Shown here piece by piece: positions 11,771 through 22,041 of a stretch of 60,000 bases of DNA. The position numbers and the translations under genes were made by a program. The notes below the pieces were generated by a model, which searched no databases, was not told the origin of the DNA, and was given only the letters and a program-made list of their open reading frames with translations. The DNA is taken from positions 17,065,501 to 17,125,500 of the forward strand of contig NC_092569.1 in NCBI RefSeq assembly GCF_037975245.1. Direction: 5' to 3'. The stretch is from Apostichopus japonicus (Eukaryota > Echinodermata > Holothuroidea > Aspidochirotida > Stichopodidae). Position 1 is the stretch's first letter. Each line of letters begins with the position of its first letter.

Positions 11771-12724
11771 AAATAAAAACAAAATTGTTAAAACAATTAT
11801 GCAGATTTAAAAGAAAAAACTTCAAACTATATGACTTCTAGAAGGTTAGTATAGCATTATATCAAAGGAAATGTTTCCATTGAAACTAATTAGTAAATGA
11901 ACTTCATTTTCAAGAGTTAAACATATACATATAGGGAAAGTGATCAAGAAATTGATCAACATTAACTCAGAGAAGCAGTTAAAGAGTGTTGCTGCACATC
12001 TTCACCTCTCATTCTAAATCCAGGCAGCTACACTGTACTGTACTTGCTTGACAGTAGCATCAGTAGCATCATTTTGATGTAAATTGTTAAAATGATGACA
12101 TCCTGATGCATAGGTTATTACAGCATTATATTGAAGTAAATCACTTTATAAAGATTAGAAATGTGTTGTTTTTTTTTTCATTTTGGCAAATTGAGTCAAT
12201 TGTCCCACATTCAAAATGCTTCAACAATACATATCATGATGAGCTGCACTAAATGAACAAGACAAAAAGAAAAGGGTTCCGATGAGGTGCAACATAATGA
12301 CCCTGTTGACAAAGATACCCCATCTTCTGAACACAGTGAGGAGCACTTGCAAATAATTATTTTGTTTTGTTTTGTAATTGAATGCTTACATGATCAACAC
12401 AGAAGACCCAAACAGACATCTGTACTAAAAGTGCATCTCAGATCTTACATCCTGATTCAAAGAAAAACATAAACAAAATTGCTACAGAGTTGATAAAGCA
12501 CCCAGATATTCATGCCACTGCAAAATGCTAATAGCCAGATCTTATGATAGTGTACAGTGATAATTCCTGATCAGACGTAACCCTTTCTTATCCGTATCAT
12601 TTGATGTTGCAATAGTACATCCTAGATCAGAGAAAACAAGAAATGGAGATGCTTGGACTATGACCAAGCTGCATAGTGATGAATATTCATGGCAGATGTC
12701 TAGACCAGTTTACTGTACGAGCTT

Positions 12725-13190
12725 TGATTGGGCGATTATGTAAGGGAGAGGATAATAGCCATTACGTGTTCAGTCTTTTCAGCAATTGAGAAGGCTGATT
12801 GTACAGATTGGCTGTGATTGGTCCACTACAGAACAGAAGAGCATAAACACCGTAAATAGGGTAAATCTTGTACTCAGCATGTCAAAATGATGTGTGTTAG
12901 CTGCCTGTGATTGGTCAATTAGCTATGGTAGTGCATAAACTCCATTGGGTTGGCTAAATAATGTCCACATGTTTCACACTATATTGCCATACACAAGTTA
13001 TGGTAGTGTGTAAGGGGTTCCCGAATACGGATTGGTCAAATAAACACGGAAGGGCATAAACACATGTTTTCTTGAAAGTATTATAACTTACATGAAAATT
13101 CAATAACTAACGCCAGTTAAGAGACCTTTCTGCAAAATGGCACCAATATGATACAGTGAAGTTAACGTATTAACCAGTAGTGATTGGTCA
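12725..13190 (+). promoter_or_regulatory. Array of GATTGG (inverted CCAAT) motifs upstream of the retrotransposon
   Basis: GATTGG occurs near 12725, 12806, 12815, 12908, 13030 and 13182, often as GATTGGTC. Three copies are followed about 20 bases later by a GCATAAAC box (near 12841, 12932, 13055). This looks like a decayed tandem array with shared spacing. It could be the 5' UTR or promoter monomers of the element starting before 13888, or unrelated; the link is inference. Confidence 0.4.
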
Positions 13191-13887
13191 GTAACGGTAG
13201 TCTGATAGCAAATTAGTTTCGCTTTTGGTCGATAGGAACTAGTGTAGAGATGAAGTAGCTTTTTCAATTTTGTCCAATTATATCTCTTGCTGTAATTTAA
13301 AACGTATGGTTAATAAAAATATACAAAAAAGTAGAAAGAAAATGGATGGGAAAAATGGAACTAGAAAGAAAAAAAATAAACATGAGTGAATAACACCAAA
13401 AGCAAACAGTTTATACTGTATACACATTGCACCCAAAAGAAGCATTCATAAGTAAAGTACTGCACACATAAATAATCTACATGTATAGGTTAGTTGATTA
13501 AAAAATTGGGCAAAAATATTTTCTCTTGAATGTTGAGACTATTGACAATATATTGTCCTGAACTGGCTTCTTTTCCATTTCAAATAATTGGAGATTTACA
13601 GAGCAGAAAACACTAGATATAATATTAAATAATAAAATAGAAAGATTATATAACCAAATAAAAATAAAAAACCACCTGATAATTTTATTTAATTAAATTA
13701 AGGTCATCAGTTTTATTCCTACCTAACTAAATACAGAGAAATACAGAGAAATAAGACAACATGTAAAGATCACATCATTTTTTCGCCTCTCGGAAATCCT
13801 TCAAATTTCTCAGTTAAATATTCATTCAGTATATTACTTTATCATTATTCTGTGAGAGTTCATTGCTAGTACTAAACAACGTCCAAG

Positions 13888-14694
13888 ATGCCACCTAAAA
13901 AAGCTACAAACGCAGCAAAATCGACCTCAACTAGAAGGCAGGTTCGCGAACCCCAGCCTAACGATGAGCCTACACCTCAACCTAACACTGATCTAATTAA
14001 TGTGGACATTATAGACTCTATTCGCCAAGAGTTGAATGCTGTCATTAACTCAGATGACTTTTGCACCAATCTAATATGCAAACTAGTGCCAGCGATAGCG
14101 GAAGCAGTGAAAGAGAAGGTATGTAAAGAAATTCATGACACCTTCCAACTTGAACTGTCCAAAAAGCAAAAACAACTTGATGATGCCAGGGAGGAAATAT
14201 GCCAGCTCAGACGAGACTTAACTGCAACCCAGGACTCTGCTGACCGCCAGGAGCAGTATTCAAGGCGTAACTGTCTCCGCATACAGGGGATTCCTGAATC
14301 TCCTGGAGAATCGACTGACGAGTTAGTCATTAATCTGGCGACCGAAAAACTGAACATTACCCTTACCCCTGGAGAAATCGGCCGTTCACACCGCATTTCA
14401 CCCCGACCTAGAGCTAACAACATAGCAAACGCCACCCGACCCAGGGCTATCATCGTCAAACTGACCTCATACAACACAAGAGACAGGATATATCGTGCCA
14501 GGACCTCACTGAAAGGCACCAGAATATACGTTAATGAGGATTTGACCCGCAGGAACCAGGAGCTATTCGCCCGTGCCCGCAAACATGAAAGAGTTAACCG
14601 GTCTTGGACCCTAGATGGGAAGATATTCGTCATTGATGGAAACGATCATAAACATCATATTGCTAATACAGAGGACCTGGCAAGACTTCGGTAA
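13888..14694 (+). CDS. Retrotransposon ORF1 protein (RNA-binding type)
   Basis: A 268-residue basic protein. After a Lys/Arg/Pro-rich N-terminus (MPPKKATNAAK), residues about 90-125 are heptad-like and charged (KKQKQLDDAREEICQLRRDL), probably a coiled coil. They are followed by an RRM-like region starting EQYSRRNCLRIQGIPES and a C-terminal part with IYVNEDLTRRNQELFARARK. This order matches ORF1 proteins of LINEs that trimerise and bind element RNA. The start ATG lies shortly after an in-frame break and is followed by a typical basic leader. No stops or frameshifts are present. It is 318 bases upstream of ORF2, so ORF2 would need re-initiation or another unusual route of translation. Confidence 0.85.
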   Translation: MPPKKATNAAKSTSTRRQVREPQPNDEPTPQPNTDLINVDIIDSIRQELNAVINSDDFCTNLICKLVPAIAEAVKEKVCKEIHDTFQLELSKKQKQLDDAREEICQLRRDLTATQDSADRQEQYSRRNCLRIQGIPESPGESTDELVINLATEKLNITLTPGEIGRSHRISPRPRANNIANATRPRAIIVKLTSYNTRDRIYRARTSLKGTRIYVNEDLTRRNQELFARARKHERVNRSWTLDGKIFVIDGNDHKHHIANTEDLARLR

Positions 14695-15012
14695 TGTACG
14701 GACACAATGGTGAAGTTGAAGCCGCCATCTTGAATTTGAAGCCGCTACCTTGATTTTTGGGGACAGTACATACCATTGCCGTTTGTTACTTAAATGTAGC
14801 AAGTAGTTGCACGTTTTACTGGTATTTTACAGATTACTTTAAAGGATTTCCCTTTTGTCGTGTGTTTTCGTTTGTCCGAACATCCGTCTTATCCACATTC
14901 AAGGTATTATACGTTATAATACTTTTTTTTTCACTCTTCTTATTTTGTTCTGTTCTTCTTTCTTTCTTTTTTTTTCTTTTCTAACTTCTTGATAGTTTGC
15001 ATTTGACACTGC

Positions 15013-18000
15013 ATGGAGCATTGTACTTTATTTAGTCACCTCTGTTGTATTTGTGCGCATAGCTTAACGTCTAGTGATCGTTGTTCCATAGGTCATTGCT
15101 GTAATTGCTCCGGGGTTATAAAATGGCATAATGACTGTATTAGCAATCCTATTGTTAGTTTGCATGGGGACATATCCTGTATCATTTGTAAAAATACTCG
15201 AAATCACTTTCAAGCATGCGACGACATTAATTCCCCTCTCAGTTCTATTGATCCTGATATCAATTCTGTTCAAAGTTTTCAAGCTACTAACTGCAAGTAT
15301 TATGATTATAATTTATTTCAAGATATTACCAACGATTTATGGGATCAGAAACTTACCTTGTATCATGTGAATGCTAGGTCTCTGAATAGTAACTTTAATA
15401 ATTTATTATTATCACTAAGATCCGTTAGGCATAATTTTTCTGTTATCGGTATAACCGAGACCTGGCTTGGTAATCCTAATACTTTACATACTCTCTACAA
15501 CATCCCTGGGTATAATATGGAACATGCCTCTAGGCAAGGGCGTGGTGGAGGGGTCGCACTATATATCAATTCATCTCTTAAATACAAATCTCGTTCAGAT
15601 TTGAGTATATTTGTAGAAGGCGTATTTGAGTCGACTTTTATAGAACTACAGGCTTCGCATTCGCCAATCATCATAGGGGTTATTTATTGCCCCTCCGGTG
15701 TTAGCGAAACTGTGCTTGACATGTTCTCTACTTTATTTATTTCATTGAATCGAGAATACAGGAGTTGTTTCTTAATGGGCGATTTTAACTGTAATCTCTT
15801 AATTACATCGGAAAACATCGGTAGTCAGTTTATCAACCTTGTACACTCTCACTCTTTTCGTCCACTCCACAATTTGCCTTCTAGGATAACGTCACACTCT
15901 GCTACACTTCTTGATGTAATTTTTACCAATAGTCCATCATTGTCATCTACCTCGGGCATAATTTGTGACGACATTTCGGATCATTTCCCTGTTTTTACTA
16001 TTGTTGACATTGACAATGTTAAAACTAGTATTCCGTCAATTACTTTAAGGAGGCACGTTAATCCAGCAACTATACGGTTATTTCGGTCTGCTATTGAAAA
16101 CGAAACTTGGCAAGATGTCTTTTATGGCAATGATGTAAACGTTGCATTTGATCAGTTTAATAAAATTTTTAGTAAGCATTTAAGCAACTGTCTTCCGTAT
16201 GTTCCAAGTACAAAGAAGGGTATTAGTGACAAGAATGACTGGATGACTCCTGCCATCCTTAATTCTTGCCGTACAAAGAATCGTCTATATAAAAAATATC
16301 TCCGTAGCCGTACTGCAAACAACTTGAACGACTACAAACGTTTTCGTAATCGTCTTACGTCTGTTATCAGGCTGGCCAAAAAGTCTTACTACACCAATAT
16401 CTTTAATAATAACAACCAGGATGCGAAAAGTATGTGGCGGTCAATAAATACCCTTTTATATGGTCGACAAGCTAATCGCACTCCTGAACAGATTAATTAT
16501 CAGGGGGTCAGTTTTTCTAATCCATTGGATATTGGAAACATTTTTAATGATTATTTTACTACTATTGGTCCAGCCACTCAACATAAGATTCCTAATGTTA
16601 ATTCTCACTACAAAATGTACCTGCAAGCACCAGTCATCGACTCTTTATTCATTATTCCTGCAACAAGAGATGAGGTCCTTAAAGTACTTCTATCACTCAA
16701 GCCATCCGCTGCTGGTTTTGATGGTGTTTCTGCTATTATTGTAAAACATGTTGCCCATTCATTATGTATTCCACTCACATATCTTTGTAATCTCTCTTTT
16801 GAGCTCGGTGTTGTCCCCACATCTTTAAAAATAGCTCGTGTTGTTCCTGTCTTTAAGGCCGGTGAAAAGGAATCCGTCAATAATTATAGACCCATTTCAA
16901 TTCTCCCATGTTTCTCCAAGGTAATCGAAAAAATAATGTTCTCACGGTTATATAACTTTATTGCTAAGCATAATTTACTGTATAACTATCAATTTGGTTT
17001 CCTTCCTGGCCGCTCAACTACACATGCTATTTTACATTTTACTTGTAAAGTTATGGAAGTTTTCGAAAATAATCAGTTTGCTTCTGGTATATTTCTGGAT
17101 CTGTGGAAGGCGTTTGATACCCTTGACCATAACATTTTACTTGAAAAACTTAGTCATTATAGAATCCGGGGAACTGTACTTCAGTGGTTCAAAAGCTATC
17201 TTGCTGATCGTCACCAGTTTGTTGTTATTAATAATATAAATTCTGTTTCTAAGCCAATTAAGTGTGGTGTTCCTCAAGGGTCCATACTTGGTCCATTGTT
17301 GTTTATAATTTATGTTAATGACCTCTATAGAGCCAGCAACAAATTTCACATAATCTCTTATGCTGATGATACCAACCTGTTCTTTTCCAGTAATGACATT
17401 AATTTTCTATTGGATACTATACAGAATGAGTTTACATATATTCATGATTGGTTTTGTGCAAATAAATTGTCACTAAATGTTAAGAAAACTACCTCTATTG
17501 TGTTTAGTAAACCTTCAAAGCACTTAAATCCTAACATTAATAGTATCAGACTTTGCGGTGTTGATGTTATGCTGTCTAAGACTACTAAATTTCTTGGGGT
17601 TTATATAGATAATCATCTTTCTTGGAATAATCATATTCAGAATATTTGTATGAAAGTGTCTAAAGGCGTTGGAGTTCTTAATAGACTTCGCCAAATCATA
17701 CCCAGAAGCACATTGGTCACTTTGTATAATACACTCATACTTCACTATCTTACATATTGTAATGTTATTTGGGGCAGTACCCATGCCTCTAGAATTCAAC
17801 CCCTTTACTTACTTCAAAAGAGAGCCATTCGTTATATTTGTAATGCGGATTACCTCCAGCATACAGCACCCCTGTTTACTACTCTTAACGCTTTTAGTAT
17901 CTATGATATAAATCGTTACTACGTTGGTATTTTTATTTTCAATTGGTTACATGATAATGCTCCGTCGACTTTTCGCAACTATTTTCAGTTACGTAGCGAT

Positions 18001-18186
18001 CCTTATCCCAACCGTGCGCCAAATCAATTGACTGTTCCTTACTTTAGACTTAGGTCTGCACAACTTGGTATTCGTTATGTCGGCGTAAAACTTTGGAATT
18101 CCCTCCCTACTACTATTACTTGTTGTAAAACTCTGAACACCTTCAAAAAACGTCTTAAAGAGTATCTTATATCAAACTATCATTGA
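15013..18186 (+). CDS. Retrotransposon ORF2: PHD-like finger, EEP endonuclease, reverse transcriptase
   Basis: A 1057-residue polyprotein for target-primed reverse transcription. Residues about 10-62 hold a Cys/His cluster (CCIC...CCNC...WHNDC...CIIC) resembling a PHD finger. The endonuclease follows: HVNARSLNSN, ITETWLG (catalytic Glu), MGDFNCNL and SDHFPV (catalytic Asp/His). The RT domain has YRPISILPCFSKVIEKI, GFLPGRSTTHA, FLDLWKAFDTLDHN (catalytic Asp), GVPQGSILGPLLF and YADDTN (catalytic Asp pair). The C-terminal region (GVYIDNHLSWNNHI, YCNVIWGS, LWNSLPTTI) is typical of the CR1/L2/jockey group. All catalytic residues expected by eye are present and the frame is unbroken, so enzymatic competence is plausible. 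The exact clade needs a tree. Confidence 0.93.
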   Translation: MEHCTLFSHLCCICAHSLTSSDRCSIGHCCNCSGVIKWHNDCISNPIVSLHGDISCIICKNTRNHFQACDDINSPLSSIDPDINSVQSFQATNCKYYDYNLFQDITNDLWDQKLTLYHVNARSLNSNFNNLLLSLRSVRHNFSVIGITETWLGNPNTLHTLYNIPGYNMEHASRQGRGGGVALYINSSLKYKSRSDLSIFVEGVFESTFIELQASHSPIIIGVIYCPSGVSETVLDMFSTLFISLNREYRSCFLMGDFNCNLLITSENIGSQFINLVHSHSFRPLHNLPSRITSHSATLLDVIFTNSPSLSSTSGIICDDISDHFPVFTIVDIDNVKTSIPSITLRRHVNPATIRLFRSAIENETWQDVFYGNDVNVAFDQFNKIFSKHLSNCLPYVPSTKKGISDKNDWMTPAILNSCRTKNRLYKKYLRSRTANNLNDYKRFRNRLTSVIRLAKKSYYTNIFNNNNQDAKSMWRSINTLLYGRQANRTPEQINYQGVSFSNPLDIGNIFNDYFTTIGPATQHKIPNVNSHYKMYLQAPVIDSLFIIPATRDEVLKVLLSLKPSAAGFDGVSAIIVKHVAHSLCIPLTYLCNLSFELGVVPTSLKIARVVPVFKAGEKESVNNYRPISILPCFSKVIEKIMFSRLYNFIAKHNLLYNYQFGFLPGRSTTHAILHFTCKVMEVFENNQFASGIFLDLWKAFDTLDHNILLEKLSHYRIRGTVLQWFKSYLADRHQFVVINNINSVSKPIKCGVPQGSILGPLLFIIYVNDLYRASNKFHIISYADDTNLFFSSNDINFLLDTIQNEFTYIHDWFCANKLSLNVKKTTSIVFSKPSKHLNPNINSIRLCGVDVMLSKTTKFLGVYIDNHLSWNNHIQNICMKVSKGVGVLNRLRQIIPRSTLVTLYNTLILHYLTYCNVIWGSTHASRIQPLYLLQKRAIRYICNADYLQHTAPLFTTLNAFSIYDINRYYVGIFIFNWLHDNAPSTFRNYFQLRSDPYPNRAPNQLTVPYFRLRSAQLGIRYVGVKLWNSLPTTITCCKTLNTFKKRLKEYLISNYH

Positions 18187-18265
18187 TTTTGTATTTTCCT
18201 TTCTTTGCCATCTTTGTTCTGTTTTCTCTGTATACTTAAGCTTTCTTTCTATGTTTTATTTGTAA

Positions 18266-18315
18266 AGGGGTGTCAACGTAAACAAGCTCTGCAGAGCTTC
18301 TTGTTGGCACTCCTC
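18266..18315 (+). other. 3' UTR stem-loop of the retrotransposon
   Basis: The arms AGGGGTGTCAAC and GTTGGCACTCCT pair over about 12 bp with two G-U wobbles, enclosing an inner perfect palindrome AAGCTCTGCAGAGCTT. A hairpin near the 3' end is a common recognition site for the RT of such elements; that role is inference here. Confidence 0.6.
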
Positions 18316-18419
18316 AATCTCTTGTTCTCTTGTACATTTACCCACGTCTATTGTCATAATTGCATATTTTAATGCGAGAGATTGAAATAAAGTCTTATGT
18401 ATTGAATTGAATTGAAATT

Positions 18420-19160
18420 TGAACACTACTAATTATACTTCAACTAGTATCTTAATACTACCTGCAAAGTATTTTGTTCCCTTATTTAGCCATTTAATTG
18501 TCTAATTTACAATGGCTGAATGTCTGGAAATGTTTTACAAATCTTGAAGTTACTTTTTTTTTTTACTTTAAGCGCATCTTTAAGTATGGTAAAAGCGACT
18601 TTACATTTGAGACAAAACAGTAACACTTACGGTAAATATTGTATAATCTTATTTGCTAGAGGGTACGAGAATAATCTGTAAAGGTGCTGTAACAACAGTT
18701 TTCAGGAATACTTTAAATTCACAAGCCAGTAATTACAAAATGTTTGTAAACACAAAAATTGGCATTTAAAATATAAAATACAAAACTCAAAGGACAGCCA
18801 TAATAATGAGATAATTTAATAAAATGTAAGAATCGATTTCAGCAATTTCTTTTCATTAATTTCTTTTCATCATGACTATTTTCTAATTTTCAAGAAAGCT
18901 TTTTTGATAAGTTATAACAAATTAAAGTAGATGTTTCTTGATAAACTTCGTATAAGTAAGGATGCTCAACTGCGAAAAAGTTTGATCTTCTGTAATATAA
19001 AGATACCATGTGCTCGCACACATTTTTGTGTTGTTGTTCAATTCGCGGGCGTTTCCCATCCCCATTGAGAAGTCACTTGATTGGTTGAGAGCACTGAAAT
19101 GTAACACGACGACGTCTATTGGCAGTTATCTAGAGAATTCTTCATTACGTCAGAAGCCAC
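18420..19160. other. AT-rich spacer
   Basis: Nothing recognisable between the LINE tail and the SINE; short frames here look random. Confidence 0.4.
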
Positions 19161-19164
19161 AAAT

Positions 19165-19430
19165 AACAGCCTAAGGCGGAGTATATAGCCTAGTGGTTAA
19201 TGCCGGCGTCTCCCAGTCATGAGATCCCAGGTTCGATTCCCCGCCTACAGCAAGGTGTGTCGTCTGGCAAGGGTGTTGTTCAATAACAACTTCCCGACAT
19301 GGACGTTAAATGGATGTGTGCCGAGAGAGTGGCTTCGGTCAGCTTGCGAGTCTATAAGCCTCCATGGCTTCTTTCGCGAGTTCCTGCTTGCGGGAAGATC
19401 ACATATACATACATACATGCATACATGTTC
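19165..19430 (+). mobile_element. tRNA-derived SINE
   Basis: The head carries an A-box-like TAGCCTAGTGGTTAATGC and a perfect B box GGTTCGATTCC about 35 bases later. It is followed by an unrelated body with GGACGTTAAATGG, a box seen in many marine-invertebrate SINEs, and an (ACAT)n tail near 19400. The anticodon-like loop CTCCCAG resembles tRNA-Gly(CCC), but the molecule would not fold as a clean tRNA. Confidence 0.7.
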
Positions 19431-19966
19431 TCCATTTTGTTGAATGCGATTTAAGCTAATAGAGTTATATTTTTATACATATCATTATTTACACAACAGG
19501 TGTATTACAACTTAAATCATTCTGGGAGGTAGTTGGACAACTATTCTGTTGAAATATTCCAAGATGGTAAATTAAGAGTACATATGTTGAGGCAGAAGGA
19601 CATCATTGCTCTTAAATTCCAGACTAAGATGTGCTAAGGTTTTTGGATTTTGCAGCTGGCTGTGTAGTCCAAAATAATATAAATATGGAAACTTTAGATA
19701 TATTATAAAGTTAGAATACAAAATGAATTGCTCATTGACCTATGTACGTTTTAAGTCACAGATGGACATGGCACCTCAATTGTGGTATGGTTTCTAAGTA
19801 ATTATAATAAGTTTAATAGGTTGTCCGTATAAATCCAGTCGATATGAATGAATTCTATAGTATAGGCTAGAACTTTAGCTTTTATGATGAAAAGCCCAAG
19901 AGAGAAATAACCAGATTTGAAATTGTTGTTGTGTAAGCGTTATTTGTTGAGGGGGTTGGGAAAGGG

Positions 19967-20340
19967 GTCTTAATGCACGGGATCTGGTGTTCCAAGAATG
20001 AAAAATCCAGTATATATTAAATGATACTTCGAAGTGATCTTATTGTAGTATTAGGATTTTTGGGGAAGAGTGGGGAATGGTCGAGAAGGGTGGGGAATTG
20101 TGAGAGGGTGGGGAAGTGTGGGGGAGGGGTCTTAATGTACAGGATCTGGCGTTTCGAAAATGAACTAGCCAGTATCTATTTAAAGATAATTAGAAGTGAT
20201 ATTGTTGTAGTATTAAGATCCCGGGGAAGAGTAGGGAATGGTGGAGAAGGGTTAGAAGAGTGAGAAGGGTCGGGAAGGGTAAGAAAGGATCTTAATGCGC
20301 GGGATCTGGCGTTTCGAAAATGAAATAGGCAATATCTATT
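19967..20340 (+). repeat. Degenerate ~160-bp tandem repeat
   Basis: The phrase CTTAATG(C/T)(A/G)C(A/G)GGATCTGG recurs near 19969, 20131 and 20290. Between them are matching AGTATNTATT...GAAGTGAT...TTGTAGTATTA blocks and G-rich GGGGAAGAGT runs. A little over two units are present. It directly abuts the truncated LINE. Confidence 0.65.
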
Positions 20341-20394
20341 TAGCAATATCTATAAGATATATATATTTAAGCAATAACATTTAGCCAAGCTTAT

Positions 20395-21015
20395 AATCAA
20401 GTCAAATATGAAGAACTATTAGGTGTAAAAATTGATAACAATTTATCCTGGCATATTCAGGTTGACAACGTTTGTAGAACAGTCTCAAATCGCCTTGCCT
20501 TACTGAGACGCATACAACCATATATTGATTTGAATACGAAAATTATCTTCTATAATGGGTATGTACGACCCATTCTAGATTATTGTAGTATAGTCTGGGG
20601 TACGTGTGGAGCAAATGATTTACAAAAGTTGTTACATATGCAAAAAGCAGCAGCGCGTATTATTACGAACTCGGGAAGATATGAAAGCTCGACAGAATTA
20701 TTTAAAATGCTAAAGTGGCACCCTGTCGATACGCAAATACGTATACGACGATTGATCATGATGTACAAGACCATGAATGGCCTCTCCCCAAATTATCTAA
20801 CCCAGTTATTCAACTTTACACACGAAATTCATAATCACAATTTGAGATCCACGACCCAAAGTAACTTATACCTGAAAGATGGTAAAACGGAATATCACAA
20901 GCGTAGATTTTCCTTCATAGCTGCCAAAGAATGGAATAGTTTGCCAGCTGAATGCAAGCATGCCAAATCTTTACCTATTTTTAAACGTTTAGTCAATGAA
21001 TTTTTCAAGTCTTAA
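20395..21015 (+). pseudogene. RT C-terminal fragment of a second LINE family
   Basis: From about 20395 one frame reads YEELLGVKIDNNLSWHIQV and continues to a stop at 21015. It includes YVRPILDYCSIVWGTC, LQKLLHMQKAAARIIT and FIAAKEWNSLPAEC. These match the thumb and C-terminal region of CR1/L2-type ORF2. The endonuclease and the palm motifs with YADD are missing, so this is a dead-on-arrival copy rather than a gene, although no stop codon interrupts the remaining part. Confidence 0.8.
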
Positions 21016-21155
21016 TCATCTCATTACGCTTTTATGTTCTATACCCATTTTTACAGTTTTGTGATTTACTGTTGTATATTTGTATGTTTAATATTCTTAC
21101 TCTCTGTTTATTGTTTTATAATATTATTCTTCTTATATTGACTGTATTTTAGGGC

Positions 21156-21185
21156 CTCGGGGAAGATTAGCTTTGGCTAACCGAG
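21156..21185 (+). other. 3' terminal hairpin of the truncated LINE
   Basis: Outer stem CTCGG (21156-21160)/CCGAG (21181-21185), six-base bulge GGAAGA, inner stem TTAGC (21167-21171)/GCTAA (21176-21180), loop TTTG. It lies just before the (AAT)n tail, as expected for an RT recognition structure. Confidence 0.55.
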
Positions 21186-21390
21186 TCACCCTTTTAAAGG
21201 TTAATAATAATAATAATAGGTGTCGTGATCTGAGCTCAACAACACAGAGAGATTCATCGTACAGACATATCTCGTTCACAAATTTATATGGTAGAACAAT
21301 CGCTACAAATATATAAATCAAAGATCGGTAATTTAAAGTTTTATATTATTTTCTTCGATTTCCGATCATTATTTTTCCCCACGATATTGG

Positions 21391-21527
21391 TTGCAATATT
21401 GGTTGATTGTCTGGGTAGTGATGGGTTCGTCTCTCCTGAAGGATTCATAATGCATATCAGAATGACTGTACACTTTTGAGTGAATGTGGTTGCTTTGTGG
21501 TAGATGGGAGCTTGGTCATACCAGTTA
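21391..21527 (+). pseudogene. Orphan TIL-module exon relic of the FReD family
   Basis: The plus strand reads [16 protein letters not shown] and, after one frameshift, [16 protein letters not shown] then SLVIPV. This matches the second half of the TIL exons in genes A, B and C (DCLGSEGCTCPAGF...SDCI...SECGCF...NLVIPV). Two Cys are replaced, the donor is GTTATA instead of GTGAGT, and no neighbouring FReD exon is seen. It is a lone, inverted, decayed copy next to an (AT)n tract. Confidence 0.7.
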
Positions 21528-21539
21528 TACATCTATACA

Positions 21540-21730
<191 letters not shown>

Positions 21731-21750
21731 ATTTTGATTTTAGCAACCAA

Positions 21751-21794
21751 ACCTCTACTCAGAGTTTCATGCTTACTAGCAATCGTCAGGAGGT
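21751..21794 (-). ncRNA. Hammerhead ribozyme in left inverted PLE terminal copy
   Basis: Reverse-complement copy of 23462-23505 with the same core, stems and predicted cleavage site, on the minus strand. The two hammerheads would be made only by transcripts of opposite direction. Confidence 0.7.
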
Positions 21795-22041
21795 GTACTA
21801 AAAAGCTATCTCTCATTCATCTTAGTTTTGACTTTATTTTGGGGGTGTTTTGGTTGGTGTCTGCAGCTTGCCAGGATTTCTGATCTTTTGTTCAAGAGAT
21901 TAGGGCTAGAATGATCTATTATTGCTAGTTTCTCGGCCTGGCATAGATTACAAGAACCAGAGCTATTGATCAATGTGTTTGATCTCCGACAATGGACCAG
22001 GAGATTTGGAAGGCTCTATTAGTTTCTTTTAGAGACCAAAC

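Larger units (their letters stand above)
11005..12700. other. Intergenic DNA with one PLE-terminus-like repeat
   Basis: Apart from the repeat at 11490-11770, I see no exon, element or structured signal in this stretch. Confidence 0.4.
13888..18412 (+). mobile_element. Non-LTR retrotransposon (CR1/jockey-like group), both ORFs open
   Basis: A two-ORF LINE with ORF1 at 13888-14694, a T-rich spacer of 318 bases, ORF2 at 15013-18186, then a 3' UTR with a strong hairpin, AATAAA (18386-18391) and a short (ATTGA)n tail. The 5' boundary is not determined and may lie upstream of 13888. The lack of stop codons or frameshifts suggests a recent insertion. Confidence 0.88.
20395..21214 (+). mobile_element. 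5'-truncated non-LTR retrotransposon, 3' end
   Basis: Contains the C-terminal end of an RT ORF (20395-21015) and a 3' UTR. The UTR ends in a structured hairpin (156-185 within 21100s: CTCGG/CCGAG outer, TTAGC/GCTAA inner, TTTG loop) and an (AAT)n tail. The tail type differs from the element at 13.9 kb, so it is another family, L2/CR1-like by general form. Confidence 0.75.

Noticed and set aside
14133-14633. 166-codon minus-strand frame
   Set aside because: Antisense shadow of retrotransposon ORF1.
19187-19260. Possible tRNA gene
   Set aside because: A and B boxes are present but the acceptor and anticodon stems do not pair well, and a SINE body follows.
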